Assembly (NCBI GenBank): GCA_018648805.1
Contig: JABGQM010000009.1
Location: 1-64,000, forward strand
Direction: 5' to 3'
DNA length: 64,000 bases
Source of the DNA: Verrucomicrobiota bacterium
GTDB taxonomy: Bacteria > Verrucomicrobiota > Kiritimatiellia > UBA8416 > JABMPJ01
The notes beneath the pieces are model-generated. The model saw only the letters and a list, made by a program, of their open reading frames with translations. It did no database searches and had not been told where the DNA came from. Position numbers and translations under genes: made by a program. Of the stretch, positions 8,514-17,296 are shown in pieces; within the stretch, counting starts at the first letter, position 1; every line of letters begins with the position of its first letter.

Positions 8514-9116
8514 TTACTGGTCGAACTGGAGTGAGCGGCGCGGGCCTCTGCCTTTGTCTTCGCCGTCACCTTCGCCGCGTCCTTCGCCACGGCCTCTGCC
8601 TCTGCCTTCGCCGTCGCCATCGCCACGGTCTTTGCCTTTGCCGTCGTCTTGGCGTGCACCGCGCCGGCCTTCGCCGTCTTCGCGCCGGCCTTCATGCTCC
8701 TCGCGCCGCTCCTCGCGCCGTTCCTTCATCTTTTCGCGCCGCTTCTCCATGTGCTCTTTGTGCTCGGCGCGGCGTTCGGCCACCCTGGCTTCGAAGTGTG
8801 CCACGTGTTCGGCATGGCGTTCGCGTATCTCGTCGTGCTTCTCTTCGGGAGCCTCAGCCAGCATGTCCGCGAGGCGGTCGGCCATGCGCTGGCGGTGGGT
8901 TTCGATGCGTTCCTTGATCTCCTCGCGCCGGGCTTCGTGGCGCTGCTTCATCTCTTCGCGCCGCTCCTGCATGCGGTCGTGCCGCTCTTCGCGGTGCTGT
9001 TCGCGATCGCCTTTGCCTTCATCGCCTTTGCCTTCGGCGGGTTTGGCGTGCAGGATGGGTGCGGCAGCCAGTGTGATGGCAGCCAGTGCAATGAGGGTTG
9101 GTGTGGTGTGTTTCAT
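8514..9116 (-). CDS. secreted Arg/Glu-rich helical protein with Gly/Arg-rich tail
   Basis: Protein of 200 residues with a signal peptide (MKHTTPTLIALAAITLAAAPILHA), then about 120 residues made almost only of Arg, Glu, His, Met, Lys and Asp, predicted as one long charged helix. The last 40 residues are Gly/Arg/Asp-rich (EGRGRGRGEGRGEG). The start at 9116 has a perfect GGAGGA site. It is last in the minus-strand cluster with the ECF sigma factor and 97 bases after the membrane gene. The charged, Met/His-containing helix recalls periplasmic metal- or stress-sensing chaperones such as Spy/CpxP, but no LTxxQ motif is visible, so function is unknown. Confidence 0.75.
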   Translation of the reverse strand: MKHTTPTLIALAAITLAAAPILHAKPAEGKGDEGKGDREQHREERHDRMQERREEMKQRHEARREEIKERIETHRQRMADRLADMLAEAPEEKHDEIRERHAEHVAHFEARVAERRAEHKEHMEKRREKMKERREERREEHEGRREDGEGRRGARQDDGKGKDRGDGDGEGRGRGRGEGRGEGDGEDKGRGPRRSLQFDQ

Positions 9117-9213
9117 GGGGTCCTCCGGTTGTTGCGTTGTGGGTGGTGAGCCCGTTTGTTTAACCAGAGGATAAGACGCCGCTGCCACCGAAAGGTTTAC
9201 CTTGCGCCACGGA

Positions 9214-9666
9214 TTATGATGAGAGGTCGCTCTCGTCGATCCAGCGCAGGGCTTCGGTGAGGGTGTCGGCCGAGAGGTCGCCGTTGAGCTCTTCGTCGAG
9301 GGCGGCCAGGAGGGCGACGATCGCTTCGGCCTCTTCGAAGGGAGAGGTGGCGTCGTCGGTGTGAGCCAGTTGAACCGGCTCAACCTGTTCAGTCGCGGGT
9401 GGTGTGGGTGGCGCGGCCTCGACCACGGTGGGCCCGTTGTCGCGTGTGAGATAGAGGGCCGTGACCACGATGAGGGTGGTGGCGATGGCGAAAGCGGGCA
9501 GGGCCACGGCGAGGCGCCAGCCGCCCCAGGCGGGGGCATGGGCCGGCATGACGTCGGCGCGGATCTGGCGCATGACGTCCTGCGTGAAGCGGCGCGAATC
9601 GTCTTCGTCGGGCACGCGCAGGGGGTGCTCCTGCATCCATTGTTTGAACCAGTTGTGAAATGTCAT
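9214..9666 (-). CDS. membrane protein, possible anti-sigma factor
   Basis: Protein of 150 residues with a cytoplasmic N-terminus (about 45 residues, FTQDVMRQIRADV), one membrane helix at about 50-70 (RLAVALPAFAIATTLIVVTALYL) and an acidic periplasmic tail (ALDEELNGDLSADTLTEAL). The start overlaps the stop of the sigma gene by 4 bases (ATGA). Location and topology fit an anti-sigma factor of the ECF sigma encoded just before, although no zinc H-x3-C-x2-C motif is present. That role is inferred from position. Confidence 0.7.
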   Translation of the reverse strand: MTFHNWFKQWMQEHPLRVPDEDDSRRFTQDVMRQIRADVMPAHAPAWGGWRLAVALPAFAIATTLIVVTALYLTRDNGPTVVEAAPPTPPATEQVEPVQLAHTDDATSPFEEAEAIVALLAALDEELNGDLSADTLTEALRWIDESDLSS

Positions 9667-10265
9667 GATAGGGTCCTCTCACTATACAGGGCGGCAAGCA
9701 GGGCTTGAAGCCGTTGGGTGGCTCTGAAAACGTGGGTCTTGACGGTGCCCAGACGGCAGCCCATCACGTCGGCGCACTCCTGCAGGGGTTTGCCCTGCAT
9801 GTGGTGCAGGACAAAGGCGGTGCGCTGTTTGAAGGGGAGTTGCTGGACGGCGCGGCTGATGGTCGTGGCCAGCTCCTTTTCATGCATGATCTCGGCGGGG
9901 GCTTTCGATTTGAGGTCGGGCAGTGTGAAGGGCCCAACCCCGGCGCTCTCGTCGTCGTTGTCGACCGAGACCATGTAGGGCGTACGCTGGCGTTTGCGCA
10001 GCTTGTCTTTGGCCTTGTTGACGACGATGCGGTAGAGCCAGCTCGAGAAGCGCGCACTGCCTTTGAAGCGCGGCAGCGAGTGAAAGGCGCTCACGAACGC
10101 CTCCTGGGCGGCGTCGCGCGCATCTTCGTAGTTGCTTAACAGGCTATAGGCCAATTGAATGGCTCCGGTTTGATGGGTGTCCACGAGTTCGGCATAGCGC
10201 TCACTGTCTCCCGCGAGTATGGCCGCGATCGTCTCTCGGTCACTCTGGTCGGAGGCCTGACTCAT
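9663..10265 (-). CDS. ECF-type RNA polymerase sigma factor
   Basis: Protein of 200 residues. Region 2 is seen in LAYSLLSNYEDARDAAQEAF and RFSSWLYRIVVNKAKD. Region 4 is seen in LPFKQRTAFVLHHMQGKPL followed by the helix-turn-helix CADVMGCRLGTVKTHVFRA. Such sigma factors direct RNA polymerase to envelope or stress promoters. ATG 10265 is chosen because the conserved domain starts there and it overlaps the previous stop by 4 bases; an open frame continues upstream but is the shadow of the neighbouring gene. Confidence 0.92.
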   Translation of the reverse strand: MSQASDQSDRETIAAILAGDSERYAELVDTHQTGAIQLAYSLLSNYEDARDAAQEAFVSAFHSLPRFKGSARFSSWLYRIVVNKAKDKLRKRQRTPYMVSVDNDDESAGVGPFTLPDLKSKAPAEIMHEKELATTISRAVQQLPFKQRTAFVLHHMQGKPLQECADVMGCRLGTVKTHVFRATQRLQALLAALYSERTLS

Positions 10266-10891
10266 CGGGGGCCACGCCGGCCGCCGCCCTTGGGTGTGAA
10301 GGGGCGAGGGTCGTTGTCGGCTCCCTCCGCATTGTTCATGGGCTCCCGCCTGCGCTGGTCCTGCCGGCGCGGGCGCATCGTGCGATCCAGTTGATTGGTG
10401 GCGTGGGGCGGTGGACGCCGTGGCGGACGCGCAGCGCCGTGGCCGGGGGCGTCGCCCGGTTTGCGGCCCTGCCGCTCGCGTGTTTCGCGCCACTGGTGCC
10501 GTCGCTTGAGAATGCGCTCATGCAGCACGGGGTCGCGCTGCTTGACCCGATCCAACTGCTGTTCCATGCGGCGCCGGAACAGGTCGGGGTCGCGTTGATG
10601 TTCGCGGCGCAGGCGCTCCTGACGGTGCGCCTGCATGCGCTCTCTGAGCTGGTCGTGCGCGGCGGGGTCGTCGGTCTTGATCTGCTCCAGGCGGCGGTGG
10701 AGCTTCTGGCGCAGACGCGACACCTCGGCCTGGTAGGCGGCGGGATCGCGTTGGTGTAGCTCGCGCAGTCGCGCTACCTCGGGTGGCGGCGGGGCGGCAG
10801 GCCCTGCGGCGGCGGTAACGACGACTGCAAGCAGCAGGCAGAGCTGGCTTCGTAAACGAGGTGTCAATGGTGTGATCATAGCAATACTCAC
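10262..10891 (-). CDS. secreted Arg/Gln/Asp-rich protein, first gene of the ECF sigma operon
   Basis: Protein of 209 residues with a signal peptide (LCLLLAVVVTAAAGPAAP), then repeated helical units around RDP (HQRDPAAYQ, HQRDPDLFR, KQRDPVLHE) at about 23-30-residue spacing, and a Pro/Arg-rich tail. The GTG at 10891 has AGGA seven bases upstream; ATG 10879 is the alternative. Its charged helical composition mirrors the last gene of the cluster (8514), so two similar secreted proteins flank the sigma and membrane genes. It could be a periplasmic sensor for the sigma pathway. The function is not known. Confidence 0.72.
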   Translation of the reverse strand: MSIAMITPLTPRLRSQLCLLLAVVVTAAAGPAAPPPPEVARLRELHQRDPAAYQAEVSRLRQKLHRRLEQIKTDDPAAHDQLRERMQAHRQERLRREHQRDPDLFRRRMEQQLDRVKQRDPVLHERILKRRHQWRETRERQGRKPGDAPGHGAARPPRRPPPHATNQLDRTMRPRRQDQRRREPMNNAEGADNDPRPFTPKGGGRRGPR

Positions 10892-10947
10892 ATGGGTGTC
10901 CTGTTCTATTGGACGCCAGAGCTGCCAAAGAGTTTACGCCTTGAACT

Positions 10948-10968
10948 AAAAAAAAGGTCCTTTCGGAC
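10948..10968 (-). terminator. intrinsic-terminator-like hairpin in the leader of the sigma operon
   Basis: On the minus strand GTCC-GAAA-GGAC is followed by C and eight Ts (T-run at 10955-10948). It lies 57 bases upstream of the GTG at 10891, with no minus-strand gene ahead of it. A second GTCC...GGAC pair (10914-10898) overlaps the ribosome site. This could be an attenuator, or the end of a short upstream transcript. The stem is only 4 bp. Confidence 0.45.
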
Positions 10969-11168
10969 AAGACGCTAGCTATTCAACGCCGAAACGATAA
11001 ATTGTCGTGTTGGGTTCTCCCTGGCTGTGGATCCGGTGTGATGCAGCAGAGTAGCAGGCAGCGGGTAGGGGGTCAAAATGGAATGGGCTTGCGGAGCGAT
11101 AGTGCAGAAAGCGTTTACACTCTTGAATAGCGGCGAACAAGTCGCCATCATGTAGCAGAGGTCTATAT

Positions 11169-11741
11169 ATGAAACAACGTGAACTATTTCGGGTATGGGT
11201 GTGGATGGCGGGTGTGGTTGTGCTGTCGTGTAGTGCACTGTCGGCGCTTGAATCGGGCCGATTCAGCGGGGTGACCTACACGTATGAGGCGAATCGAGCG
11301 AAGCATCCTTTTGCACTGGATCGCGAAGCGACGGTGTTGACAGACGGCAAGACGAACCCGGGGCCCTGGGTGGCCGGGGGGTGGGCCGCGACGCTGGGCG
11401 CGAAGGGAAGTCCCTTGACGATCCGCTTCGATCTGGGCGGATGGCGCCGAATTGACCGCATCAAGCTGCACTACCTGCATGACTGGGCGGCCGGCATCAC
11501 GGCGCCCTCGCGCGTTAAGCTCACCTTTGGGGTTGAGGGACGCGATGTGGGTGAAACCGTCATGTTCAGTGATTTTCCTGTGACCGGCACGGGGCTGCAG
11601 TCGGTCACGATTCCGCTGACCAGGGCCACGGGTCGCTATATCGAGATGACGATTCTGAACTGGCGGGGCGGATGGACGTTCCTCTCCGAGGTCTCATTTG
11701 CCGGCGGACTGGAAGCACCCGGTATGAAGGGGAGGCGCTAA
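11169..11741 (+). CDS. secreted discoidin-like (F5/8 type C fold) protein
   Basis: Protein of 190 residues with a signal peptide (VWMAGVVVLSCSALSALE). The mature part has the shape of a single carbohydrate- or surface-binding beta-sandwich: LTDGKTNPGPWVAGGW, then SPLTIRFDLGGWRRIDRIKLHYLHDWAAGI, then GRYIEMTILNWRGGWTFLSEV. Only one domain is present, so it may be a binding protein rather than an enzyme. ATG 11169 has AGAGG upstream. The gene at 11743 follows after 1 base and is probably in the same operon. Confidence 0.7.
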   Translation: MKQRELFRVWVWMAGVVVLSCSALSALESGRFSGVTYTYEANRAKHPFALDREATVLTDGKTNPGPWVAGGWAATLGAKGSPLTIRFDLGGWRRIDRIKLHYLHDWAAGITAPSRVKLTFGVEGRDVGETVMFSDFPVTGTGLQSVTIPLTRATGRYIEMTILNWRGGWTFLSEVSFAGGLEAPGMKGRR

Positions 11742-11742
11742 G

Positions 11743-13122
11743 ATGCGTAAATGGGTAACCGGTACTGTTATTGGTCTGGCCCTGATGGGTGTGGCGGTCG
11801 TGTTCCTCGTGGCCACTACCCGCTCGCGTCAGCAGGCCTATGCCATGGCGCTGCGCCAGGAGGCCGAACTGGAAGAGCAGGCGACCAAGGCGGTGGCCAT
11901 GGTTGAGCGGATGCGGCACCAGGCCGCGCGGGCCGAAGGGCATGCCGATGTCATCGGCGATGCTGTGATTCAGAGTCGCAGCGCGCTGGAGTTTGTGATG
12001 GGCAAGGGGCAGCCGAGAGATCCGGTGCGACGTGCCGCTGTGGCGGTGAAACAACCGGTGGCGAAGCCGGTTGATGACGGACTCGATGGCAGTGGTGAGG
12101 CCCCGGCCGGCGTCATGTCACGTGAAGCACTCGAGCGGATGCGCAATCGGGGCAAATCGCCAGAGACGCCCGAGGCGGAACCGGAACCGGAACCGGAAGC
12201 GAAGCCCGAGCCAGAGCCAGAGCCCGTACCCGCGCCTGCGCCGCCCGCGCCACGCGCCGTGCGAACGGTTAGGGTGGTGGCCAAAGCGATGACCACGCAA
12301 GCTGAACTGGGGCATTCCCTGTTGCTGCGTCCGCCTGAGTTGCTCTCCCGAGCGCTGCTGGTTGAGCGCGAGATCGCCACGACTGAGAGAGGCGAGACGG
12401 CCACGGCGCACGCACTGGAGATGGAGTCGCTGGGCGTTGCCATGGAGGAGTGTGTGGCGGATCTAGAGGCGCTTTTGCCCCGCCTAGCCACCCTCAGTGT
12501 CGAGCTGGAGGGCTTTACGCTTGAAGCGGCACAGGCGCGTAACGCCGCAGCGGGTGCGGTGTTGCGGAACACGCTGGCGGCTGACCGTCAGCAGCGCGTC
12601 GCCGCTGATATGGCGCGTCTCGATACGCTGCGGCGGCGTAACCAGACGCTTTTGAAGGCGCATGCCTATGAAGCACTGGCCCGCGCCGTGGATCAGGAAG
12701 CCAAGCAGTGTGAGTCGGATCCCGGGCGGGCGGCCTTTGTCGTGGCGGCCGAACGGTACCGTAAGCTCGAGTGGTTGAAGGGCTATATCATTGAGCAGAT
12801 ACAGGCAAAACCACTGCGCTGGGGCTGGGGACTCGGCATCGAGACGATTGATGTCACGGGCGCCGATAGCAGGGGCGTGCAGGTCAAGGGCGAGCTGGTG
12901 CGCTGGGAGCGTGTCAGTACCGCGCAGTACGCCAAGTGGGGTGGAATCTACGCGGCACAGGCGGGCTTGCCGGGGCGCACCGTAGGCGCGATCCAGCTGG
13001 GCATGGCCGTTTTTTACTCCGAACACGGTGCGATCGAGAAGGCTGAGACTCTGAAGCAAGATGCCCTATTGGACTGGGATCGCCTGCGTGAAGAGGCGGA
13101 TCGCTTGCTGCCCCTCGAGTGA
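11743..13122 (+). CDS. membrane-anchored coiled-coil protein of unknown function
   Basis: Protein of 459 residues with one membrane helix at 5-25 (GTVIGLALMGVAVVFLVA), a helical stretch (30-75), a Pro/Glu spacer around 145-170 (EPEPEPEAKPEPEPEPVPAPAP) and a long helical C-terminal half. The spacer would span a distance in the periplasm, as in TonB-like linkers, but no TonB end is present. I do not recognise the family. It directly follows the discoidin-like gene and precedes the LysM lipoprotein, so an envelope role is likely. Confidence 0.7.
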   Translation: MRKWVTGTVIGLALMGVAVVFLVATTRSRQQAYAMALRQEAELEEQATKAVAMVERMRHQAARAEGHADVIGDAVIQSRSALEFVMGKGQPRDPVRRAAVAVKQPVAKPVDDGLDGSGEAPAGVMSREALERMRNRGKSPETPEAEPEPEPEAKPEPEPEPVPAPAPPAPRAVRTVRVVAKAMTTQAELGHSLLLRPPELLSRALLVEREIATTERGETATAHALEMESLGVAMEECVADLEALLPRLATLSVELEGFTLEAAQARNAAAGAVLRNTLAADRQQRVAADMARLDTLRRRNQTLLKAHAYEALARAVDQEAKQCESDPGRAAFVVAAERYRKLEWLKGYIIEQIQAKPLRWGWGLGIETIDVTGADSRGVQVKGELVRWERVSTAQYAKWGGIYAAQAGLPGRTVGAIQLGMAVFYSEHGAIEKAETLKQDALLDWDRLREEADRLLPLE

Positions 13123-13202
13123 CGGTGAAGGCAGACTTTCTTTTTGTGCGGGGCATGGGTATGATTCCCCCTTTGAATCTATGAGCGAAATCTGTGCGCA
13201 CT

Positions 13203-13955
13203 ATGAAACGGTTCTGGATAGTTTTGGTGCTGGGCGGCGTGGCGTTGGCGCTGGCGGGCTGTAGCGGCAGCATCCGGTCGATGGATGAGCGTGATCGCAG
13301 TTTGCCCCTCATGCAGCGTGCGCGTGCGGCGGCGGTCACGGGCGATATTGACGGTGCCGTGAATCTCTACCGCGACGCATTGGGCAAGAATCCCGATGCG
13401 GTGCGAGGACACCTTGACTTGGCCTTTCTGCAGCACGACACGCTCAAGGACTACGTCGGGGCCATCTACCACTATCGTGAGTATCTGCGCCTCCGTTCTG
13501 ATACGCAGAAGGGCGAGATGATCAGGAATCGGATCCGGTTGGCGCAGCAGGCGATGGCTGCGCGTGTCTTGCCCGAAGACCGCGAGGTGGGGCGGACCAT
13601 TCGGCGCCTTGAAGGCGAGGTCAGCGCGCTGCGTCAGCGCGTGGGGGAGTTGAAGGCTGAGAACCAGGGGCTTAGCGAGGCTCTGGCGGCGGCTAAAGCC
13701 GAACGGGCCCGTCCACCTGTTGTCACAAGCGGTTCCTCGACAGGGGGCAACGCCGCGGGGGGGGCGGTGGGTGCATCGGCCTCGGGCGTGACCGTGTATG
13801 TTGTGAAGCCGGGCGACACGCTGTCGAGTATTGCACTGCGGGTTTATGGTGACGCCGGCAAGTGGCGTGACATTGTGAAGGCCAACCAGGCCGTGCTGGG
13901 CAATAGCACGGTCGTGAAGGTGGGCCAGCGATTGAGGATCGATAAGGAGGAGTAG
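13203..13955 (+). CDS. lipoprotein with TPR-like repeats, coiled coil and C-terminal LysM domain
   Basis: Protein of 250 residues. The lipobox LALAGC gives a lipidated Cys20. Residues 35-110 look like TPR units (ARAAAVTGDIDGAVNLYRDALGKNPDA). Residues 120-160 form a coiled coil, then a Gly/Ser linker. Residues 200-250 are a LysM domain (VYVVKPGDTLSSIALRVYGDAGKWRDIVKAN), which binds peptidoglycan. It is probably anchored in the outer membrane and reaches to the cell wall. ATG 13203 is taken rather than GTG 13194 because the signal peptide starts there; there is no strong ribosome site. The gene at 13957 follows after 1 base. Confidence 0.85.
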   Translation: MKRFWIVLVLGGVALALAGCSGSIRSMDERDRSLPLMQRARAAAVTGDIDGAVNLYRDALGKNPDAVRGHLDLAFLQHDTLKDYVGAIYHYREYLRLRSDTQKGEMIRNRIRLAQQAMAARVLPEDREVGRTIRRLEGEVSALRQRVGELKAENQGLSEALAAAKAERARPPVVTSGSSTGGNAAGGAVGASASGVTVYVVKPGDTLSSIALRVYGDAGKWRDIVKANQAVLGNSTVVKVGQRLRIDKEE

Positions 13956-13956
13956 G

Positions 13957-14667
13957 ATGGCGGCAGACTTTTTTGATGAAGACCTGGTGGATGTGGACCC
14001 GCAGGCGCCAGGTGCGGCGCCGACGCCGGTCAGTCCGGCTGCGGCCACGGGCCCGATCTCGGGGGCCGGGCAGCTGCGTATGAACCGGCAGAAGGAAGAG
14101 CTGACGACGCAGGTGGCCGATGCGGTGAAAGAGATCGAAGAGCTGCGCATGAAACAGGAGCACCTCGAGAAAGAGCGTGGCGACTTGCAGGAACTGGCAC
14201 GGCGCCAGGACAGCTATGAAGACGACAAGGTGGAGATCATGGATCAGCTCGCGCGCAGCATCATGCATCTTGAAAAGGATGAAGCGCAGGCCAACCGCTT
14301 TGCCGAGCTGATGTCGGTGATGCGTGATCGCTTCAAAGATACACATGAAGAGCTGCGCGGGATCAACGAAGCCGGCTGGGCTAAGGATGTGTTTCAGACC
14401 GAGCTGAACAAGGGCGTGGTGCTGGTCGAGGAGGCCCGGTCGATCTATCGCAAGGGCATAGCCAAGATTGATGCCGAGAACTGGAACCAGATTCATTCGG
14501 GGGCCGCGCAGCCGACAACGCTGGTGCGCGGCGAGATGCCGGGTGGACTGCCCCGGCGTTTCAGTTTCTGGTTCAAGGCCGGCCTCGCCTTCACGGTTCC
14601 AATAATCGTTATTTCCCTTCTCGTATTCGGGGTCGCGATCATCTTGCGTCTGAATGGCTGGTATTGA
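13957..14667 (+). CDS. coiled-coil protein with C-terminal membrane anchor
   Basis: Protein of 236 residues. An acidic start (MAADFFDEDLVDVDPQ) and a Pro/Ala linker precede a long coiled coil (about 45-130, rich in Glu, Lys and Leu heptads). A single membrane helix sits at the end (AFTVPIIVISLLVFGVAIIL, about 208-230). It is tail-anchored with most of the protein in the cytoplasm. Family not recognised. It follows the LysM lipoprotein by 1 base, so the two are probably translated together. Confidence 0.75.
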   Translation: MAADFFDEDLVDVDPQAPGAAPTPVSPAAATGPISGAGQLRMNRQKEELTTQVADAVKEIEELRMKQEHLEKERGDLQELARRQDSYEDDKVEIMDQLARSIMHLEKDEAQANRFAELMSVMRDRFKDTHEELRGINEAGWAKDVFQTELNKGVVLVEEARSIYRKGIAKIDAENWNQIHSGAAQPTTLVRGEMPGGLPRRFSFWFKAGLAFTVPIIVISLLVFGVAIILRLNGWY

Positions 14668-14705
14668 GGCGCGTGTCGGTGTGGTGCGCAGAACGTAGGT
14701 AATCC

Positions 14706-15182
14706 GTGGTTCGAATTCTAACAGGTAAGCGGGCATTGCGGCGCCGGCTCAAGGACGTACAGCGCGAGCTGTCGTCCGTGCAGAGCGATATTCGGTCGCT
14801 CGAGAAGGGCAAGCCGGTGTCCCATCGGGCTGCGGCGCCCGCGCAGAGCCGTTTGACGCCGCCGGCAGCGGCGCTGGCCTACCCGCTGCCGGGCAGGCGC
14901 GGTGATGCGGACGGGCCTGAGGACCATGTCGAATCGCTGCTCGAGGCCGAAAAGAAGCAGCCGCGTCCGCCGCTCGATGAGGGCCGACTGGCCCGCGAAG
15001 ATCGTGTGATCAAGGAACGTGCCGAAAAGGTGCGTGACGACCGGTTTTCAGACTATCTGGCTTCAAGCTTTGAGGCCGGTGGCCCGTTGCGCTACGAGCG
15101 GCGCATCCAACGCAACAAGGCGGTCGTCCTGGCGATCGTGGTCGTGGTGGTGGTGGTCTGGCTGGTGTCGCGATTTGTTTGA
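14706..15182 (+). CDS. small tail-anchored protein of unknown function
   Basis: Protein of 158 residues starting at GTG 14706. It has a basic coiled-coil N-terminus (ALRRRLKDVQRELSSVQSDIRSLE), a Pro-rich middle and a C-terminal helix of mostly valine (KAVVLAIVVVVVVVWLVSRF). The layout repeats that of the gene before it (cytoplasmic coiled coil plus tail anchor). No family was recognised. The absence of ATG and the weak ribosome site make the start uncertain. Confidence 0.65.
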   Translation: MVRILTGKRALRRRLKDVQRELSSVQSDIRSLEKGKPVSHRAAAPAQSRLTPPAAALAYPLPGRRGDADGPEDHVESLLEAEKKQPRPPLDEGRLAREDRVIKERAEKVRDDRFSDYLASSFEAGGPLRYERRIQRNKAVVLAIVVVVVVVWLVSRFV

Positions 15183-15301
15183 GCCCGCCGTGGGTCATGG
15201 GCACCTCTCACACTCACACCCCCACATACGCACAGACCGTCTTGCCGACAAGCGCGTCCCTATCTCCTCGAAAAGGGGCCTTATCTAGGCGCCATTCTTC
15301 C

Positions 15302-17101
15302 CTAGGTCAGTTCCTGGTACTGGCAAAGCTTGGCATAGAGGCCGCCGCGTGCGAGCAGGTCTTCATGACGGCCCAGTTCGACCAGGGATCCTGAGTCCAG
15401 CACGGCGATCTGGTCGGCCGTGCGGATGGTCGAGAGGCGATGCGCGATCACAAGTGTCGTCCGATCCCTCATCAGTCGATTCAGCGCTTCCTGTATGACT
15501 CGTTCGCTTTCTGAATCGAGGGCGCTCGTGGCCTCATCGAGAAGCAGGATGGGAGGATCCTTGAGAAAGGCGCGTGCGATGGCGATGCGTTGACGCTGCC
15601 CGCCGGACAGCGTCAACCCGCGTTCCCCGATCTGGGTCTCAAAGCCGTCACGCAGCGCCATGATGAAATCATAGGCATTGGCATTACGCGCGGCCTGATA
15701 GACGTCTTCGAACTCTGCGCCGGGCCGTCCATAGAGAATGTTGTCCACGATCGTGCCTGAAAAGAGAACGGGTTCCTGCGGGACAAGCCCTATCTGGCTG
15801 CGAAGCGAATAGATACGATAGTCCTGAAGCGGGTGGCCATCGATGCGGACACAGCCCGCATCCACATCATAGAAGCGGTTCAGAATTCGCGCGACCGTGC
15901 TCTTGCCGCTGCCCGAAGGCCCCACCAGGGCGAGGGATGTCTTGGCCGGAACGGTGAAGGAGAGAGCCTTCAGGATGGGGTTGCCCGTCGGATACGAGAA
16001 GGTCACCTCTTCAAATGTGATGTCCCCCTGGATGTCCTTGGCTTTGATCGCGCCTGGCTTGTTGGCGACTTCGGGGTCGGTATCGAAGATGTCGAAGACA
16101 CGTTCCATGCCGCCGATCGCACCGGCTGTGGCCATCTGCGCTTGGCCCAGCTGCTGGAGCGGGTTATAGATTCGGTTCTGCATCAGAAGAAACTGCACAA
16201 TCAGGCCGATGGACATCGTATCGGGGTCGAAGATCCCGATGCGGCCACCGATCAGAATGACCAGCAGTGGGGCCAGACTGCTCACGAGCGTAGTGGAGGC
16301 ATTGTTAAGGCCTCCCAGCCGCGCGGCACGCATGCCCATGTTGAGAAGGGTCGCGGACTGGTCCGCGAACTTCTGCGTCTCATCCGACTCCTGCGTGAAG
16401 GCCTTTACCACAGTCGTGGCCGCCAGCTTCTCCTGGGTATGGCCGCTCATCGTGGCCAGACGATGCCGAATGTTCTTCTGGAGATGCTTGACCTTGTTCG
16501 AGATCTTGATGACGACGAAGAGGTGTATCGGGAGGAGGCAGATGGAGAGTAGGCCCAGCCGCCAGTTCCGGTAGAAGAAGTAGGCGAGGACACACAGGAT
16601 CATGACGGAATTGATGAAGAACATCCTGAGCGACTGATTCAGAAACGGGCCAATCAGTTGTACATCCCCGATGATGCGGCTCGTGAGGGAACCGGAACGG
16701 TTGCGGTCAAAGAACGAGTGCGAGAGCTTCTGCACGTGGGCATAGAGATCACAGCGAATATCGCGTATGATTCGGTGGCTGGCCCAGGCCCCCAGCGTGA
16801 TGCGGAAGTAAGCGGGTGCCGGGGTGATAAGCGTGATCGCGCAACCGCTCACAAAGAGCATCACGATCCTGTCCCAGCCCTCCTGCTGGGGCATGCCCCC
16901 TGACTGAACTTTGCTCAACACCTCGACGGCTTCACCGAATATCCAGGCAATCGAGATGGGACAGAACTGCTGCAGCATCCCCAGCAACGTTGAGCCCGTA
17001 TATGGTATCCAGTAGGGTTTTATATACCCTATGAGACGCACAATCGTTTCGAAAGTGGTGCGTTCGGGTTTGGTTTGATCATTGTGTGCCGCGGTCTTCA
17101 T
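15302..17101 (-). CDS. ABC exporter, fused membrane and ATPase domains (MsbA-like)
   Basis: Protein of 599 residues. Residues 20-330 form a six-helix ABC exporter membrane domain. The ATPase has Walker A VGPSGSGKST (Lys400), Q-loop GLVPQEPVLF, signature LSGGQRQRIAIARAF, Walker B ILLLDEAT (about residue 520) and the His switch IAHRLSTI. Such half-transporters dimerise and flip lipids, lipid A or drugs. ATG 17101 is chosen because the longer open frame upstream is antisense to the esterase gene. It is a single gene; the cargo cannot be told from sequence. Confidence 0.93.
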   Translation of the reverse strand: MKTAAHNDQTKPERTTFETIVRLIGYIKPYWIPYTGSTLLGMLQQFCPISIAWIFGEAVEVLSKVQSGGMPQQEGWDRIVMLFVSGCAITLITPAPAYFRITLGAWASHRIIRDIRCDLYAHVQKLSHSFFDRNRSGSLTSRIIGDVQLIGPFLNQSLRMFFINSVMILCVLAYFFYRNWRLGLLSICLLPIHLFVVIKISNKVKHLQKNIRHRLATMSGHTQEKLAATTVVKAFTQESDETQKFADQSATLLNMGMRAARLGGLNNASTTLVSSLAPLLVILIGGRIGIFDPDTMSIGLIVQFLLMQNRIYNPLQQLGQAQMATAGAIGGMERVFDIFDTDPEVANKPGAIKAKDIQGDITFEEVTFSYPTGNPILKALSFTVPAKTSLALVGPSGSGKSTVARILNRFYDVDAGCVRIDGHPLQDYRIYSLRSQIGLVPQEPVLFSGTIVDNILYGRPGAEFEDVYQAARNANAYDFIMALRDGFETQIGERGLTLSGGQRQRIAIARAFLKDPPILLLDEATSALDSESERVIQEALNRLMRDRTTLVIAHRLSTIRTADQIAVLDSGSLVELGRHEDLLARGGLYAKLCQYQELT

Positions 17102-17296
17102 GCGATGCCGGACTATTCTAGTCCGCTGTCGCAGAGTGCCAAGCCTATTTGGAAATGAGCATGCTGAGAGGTCGCATACTCGCCTTGTTCTTGTTGACGG
17201 AAAGGCGTTATGGTGGGGCGTGCCACTGGGGTGGATCCATTGGACGGTATTCGACGAGTTGGGCGAATAGGACAGCAGATGAATGAGGGATCTGGT

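Noticed and set aside
8554..9174. Ser/Pro/Arg-rich plus-strand frame resembling a splicing-factor-like repeat protein
   Set aside because: It is the complement of the Arg/Glu-rich gene at 8514, which has a signal peptide and a GGAGGA site.
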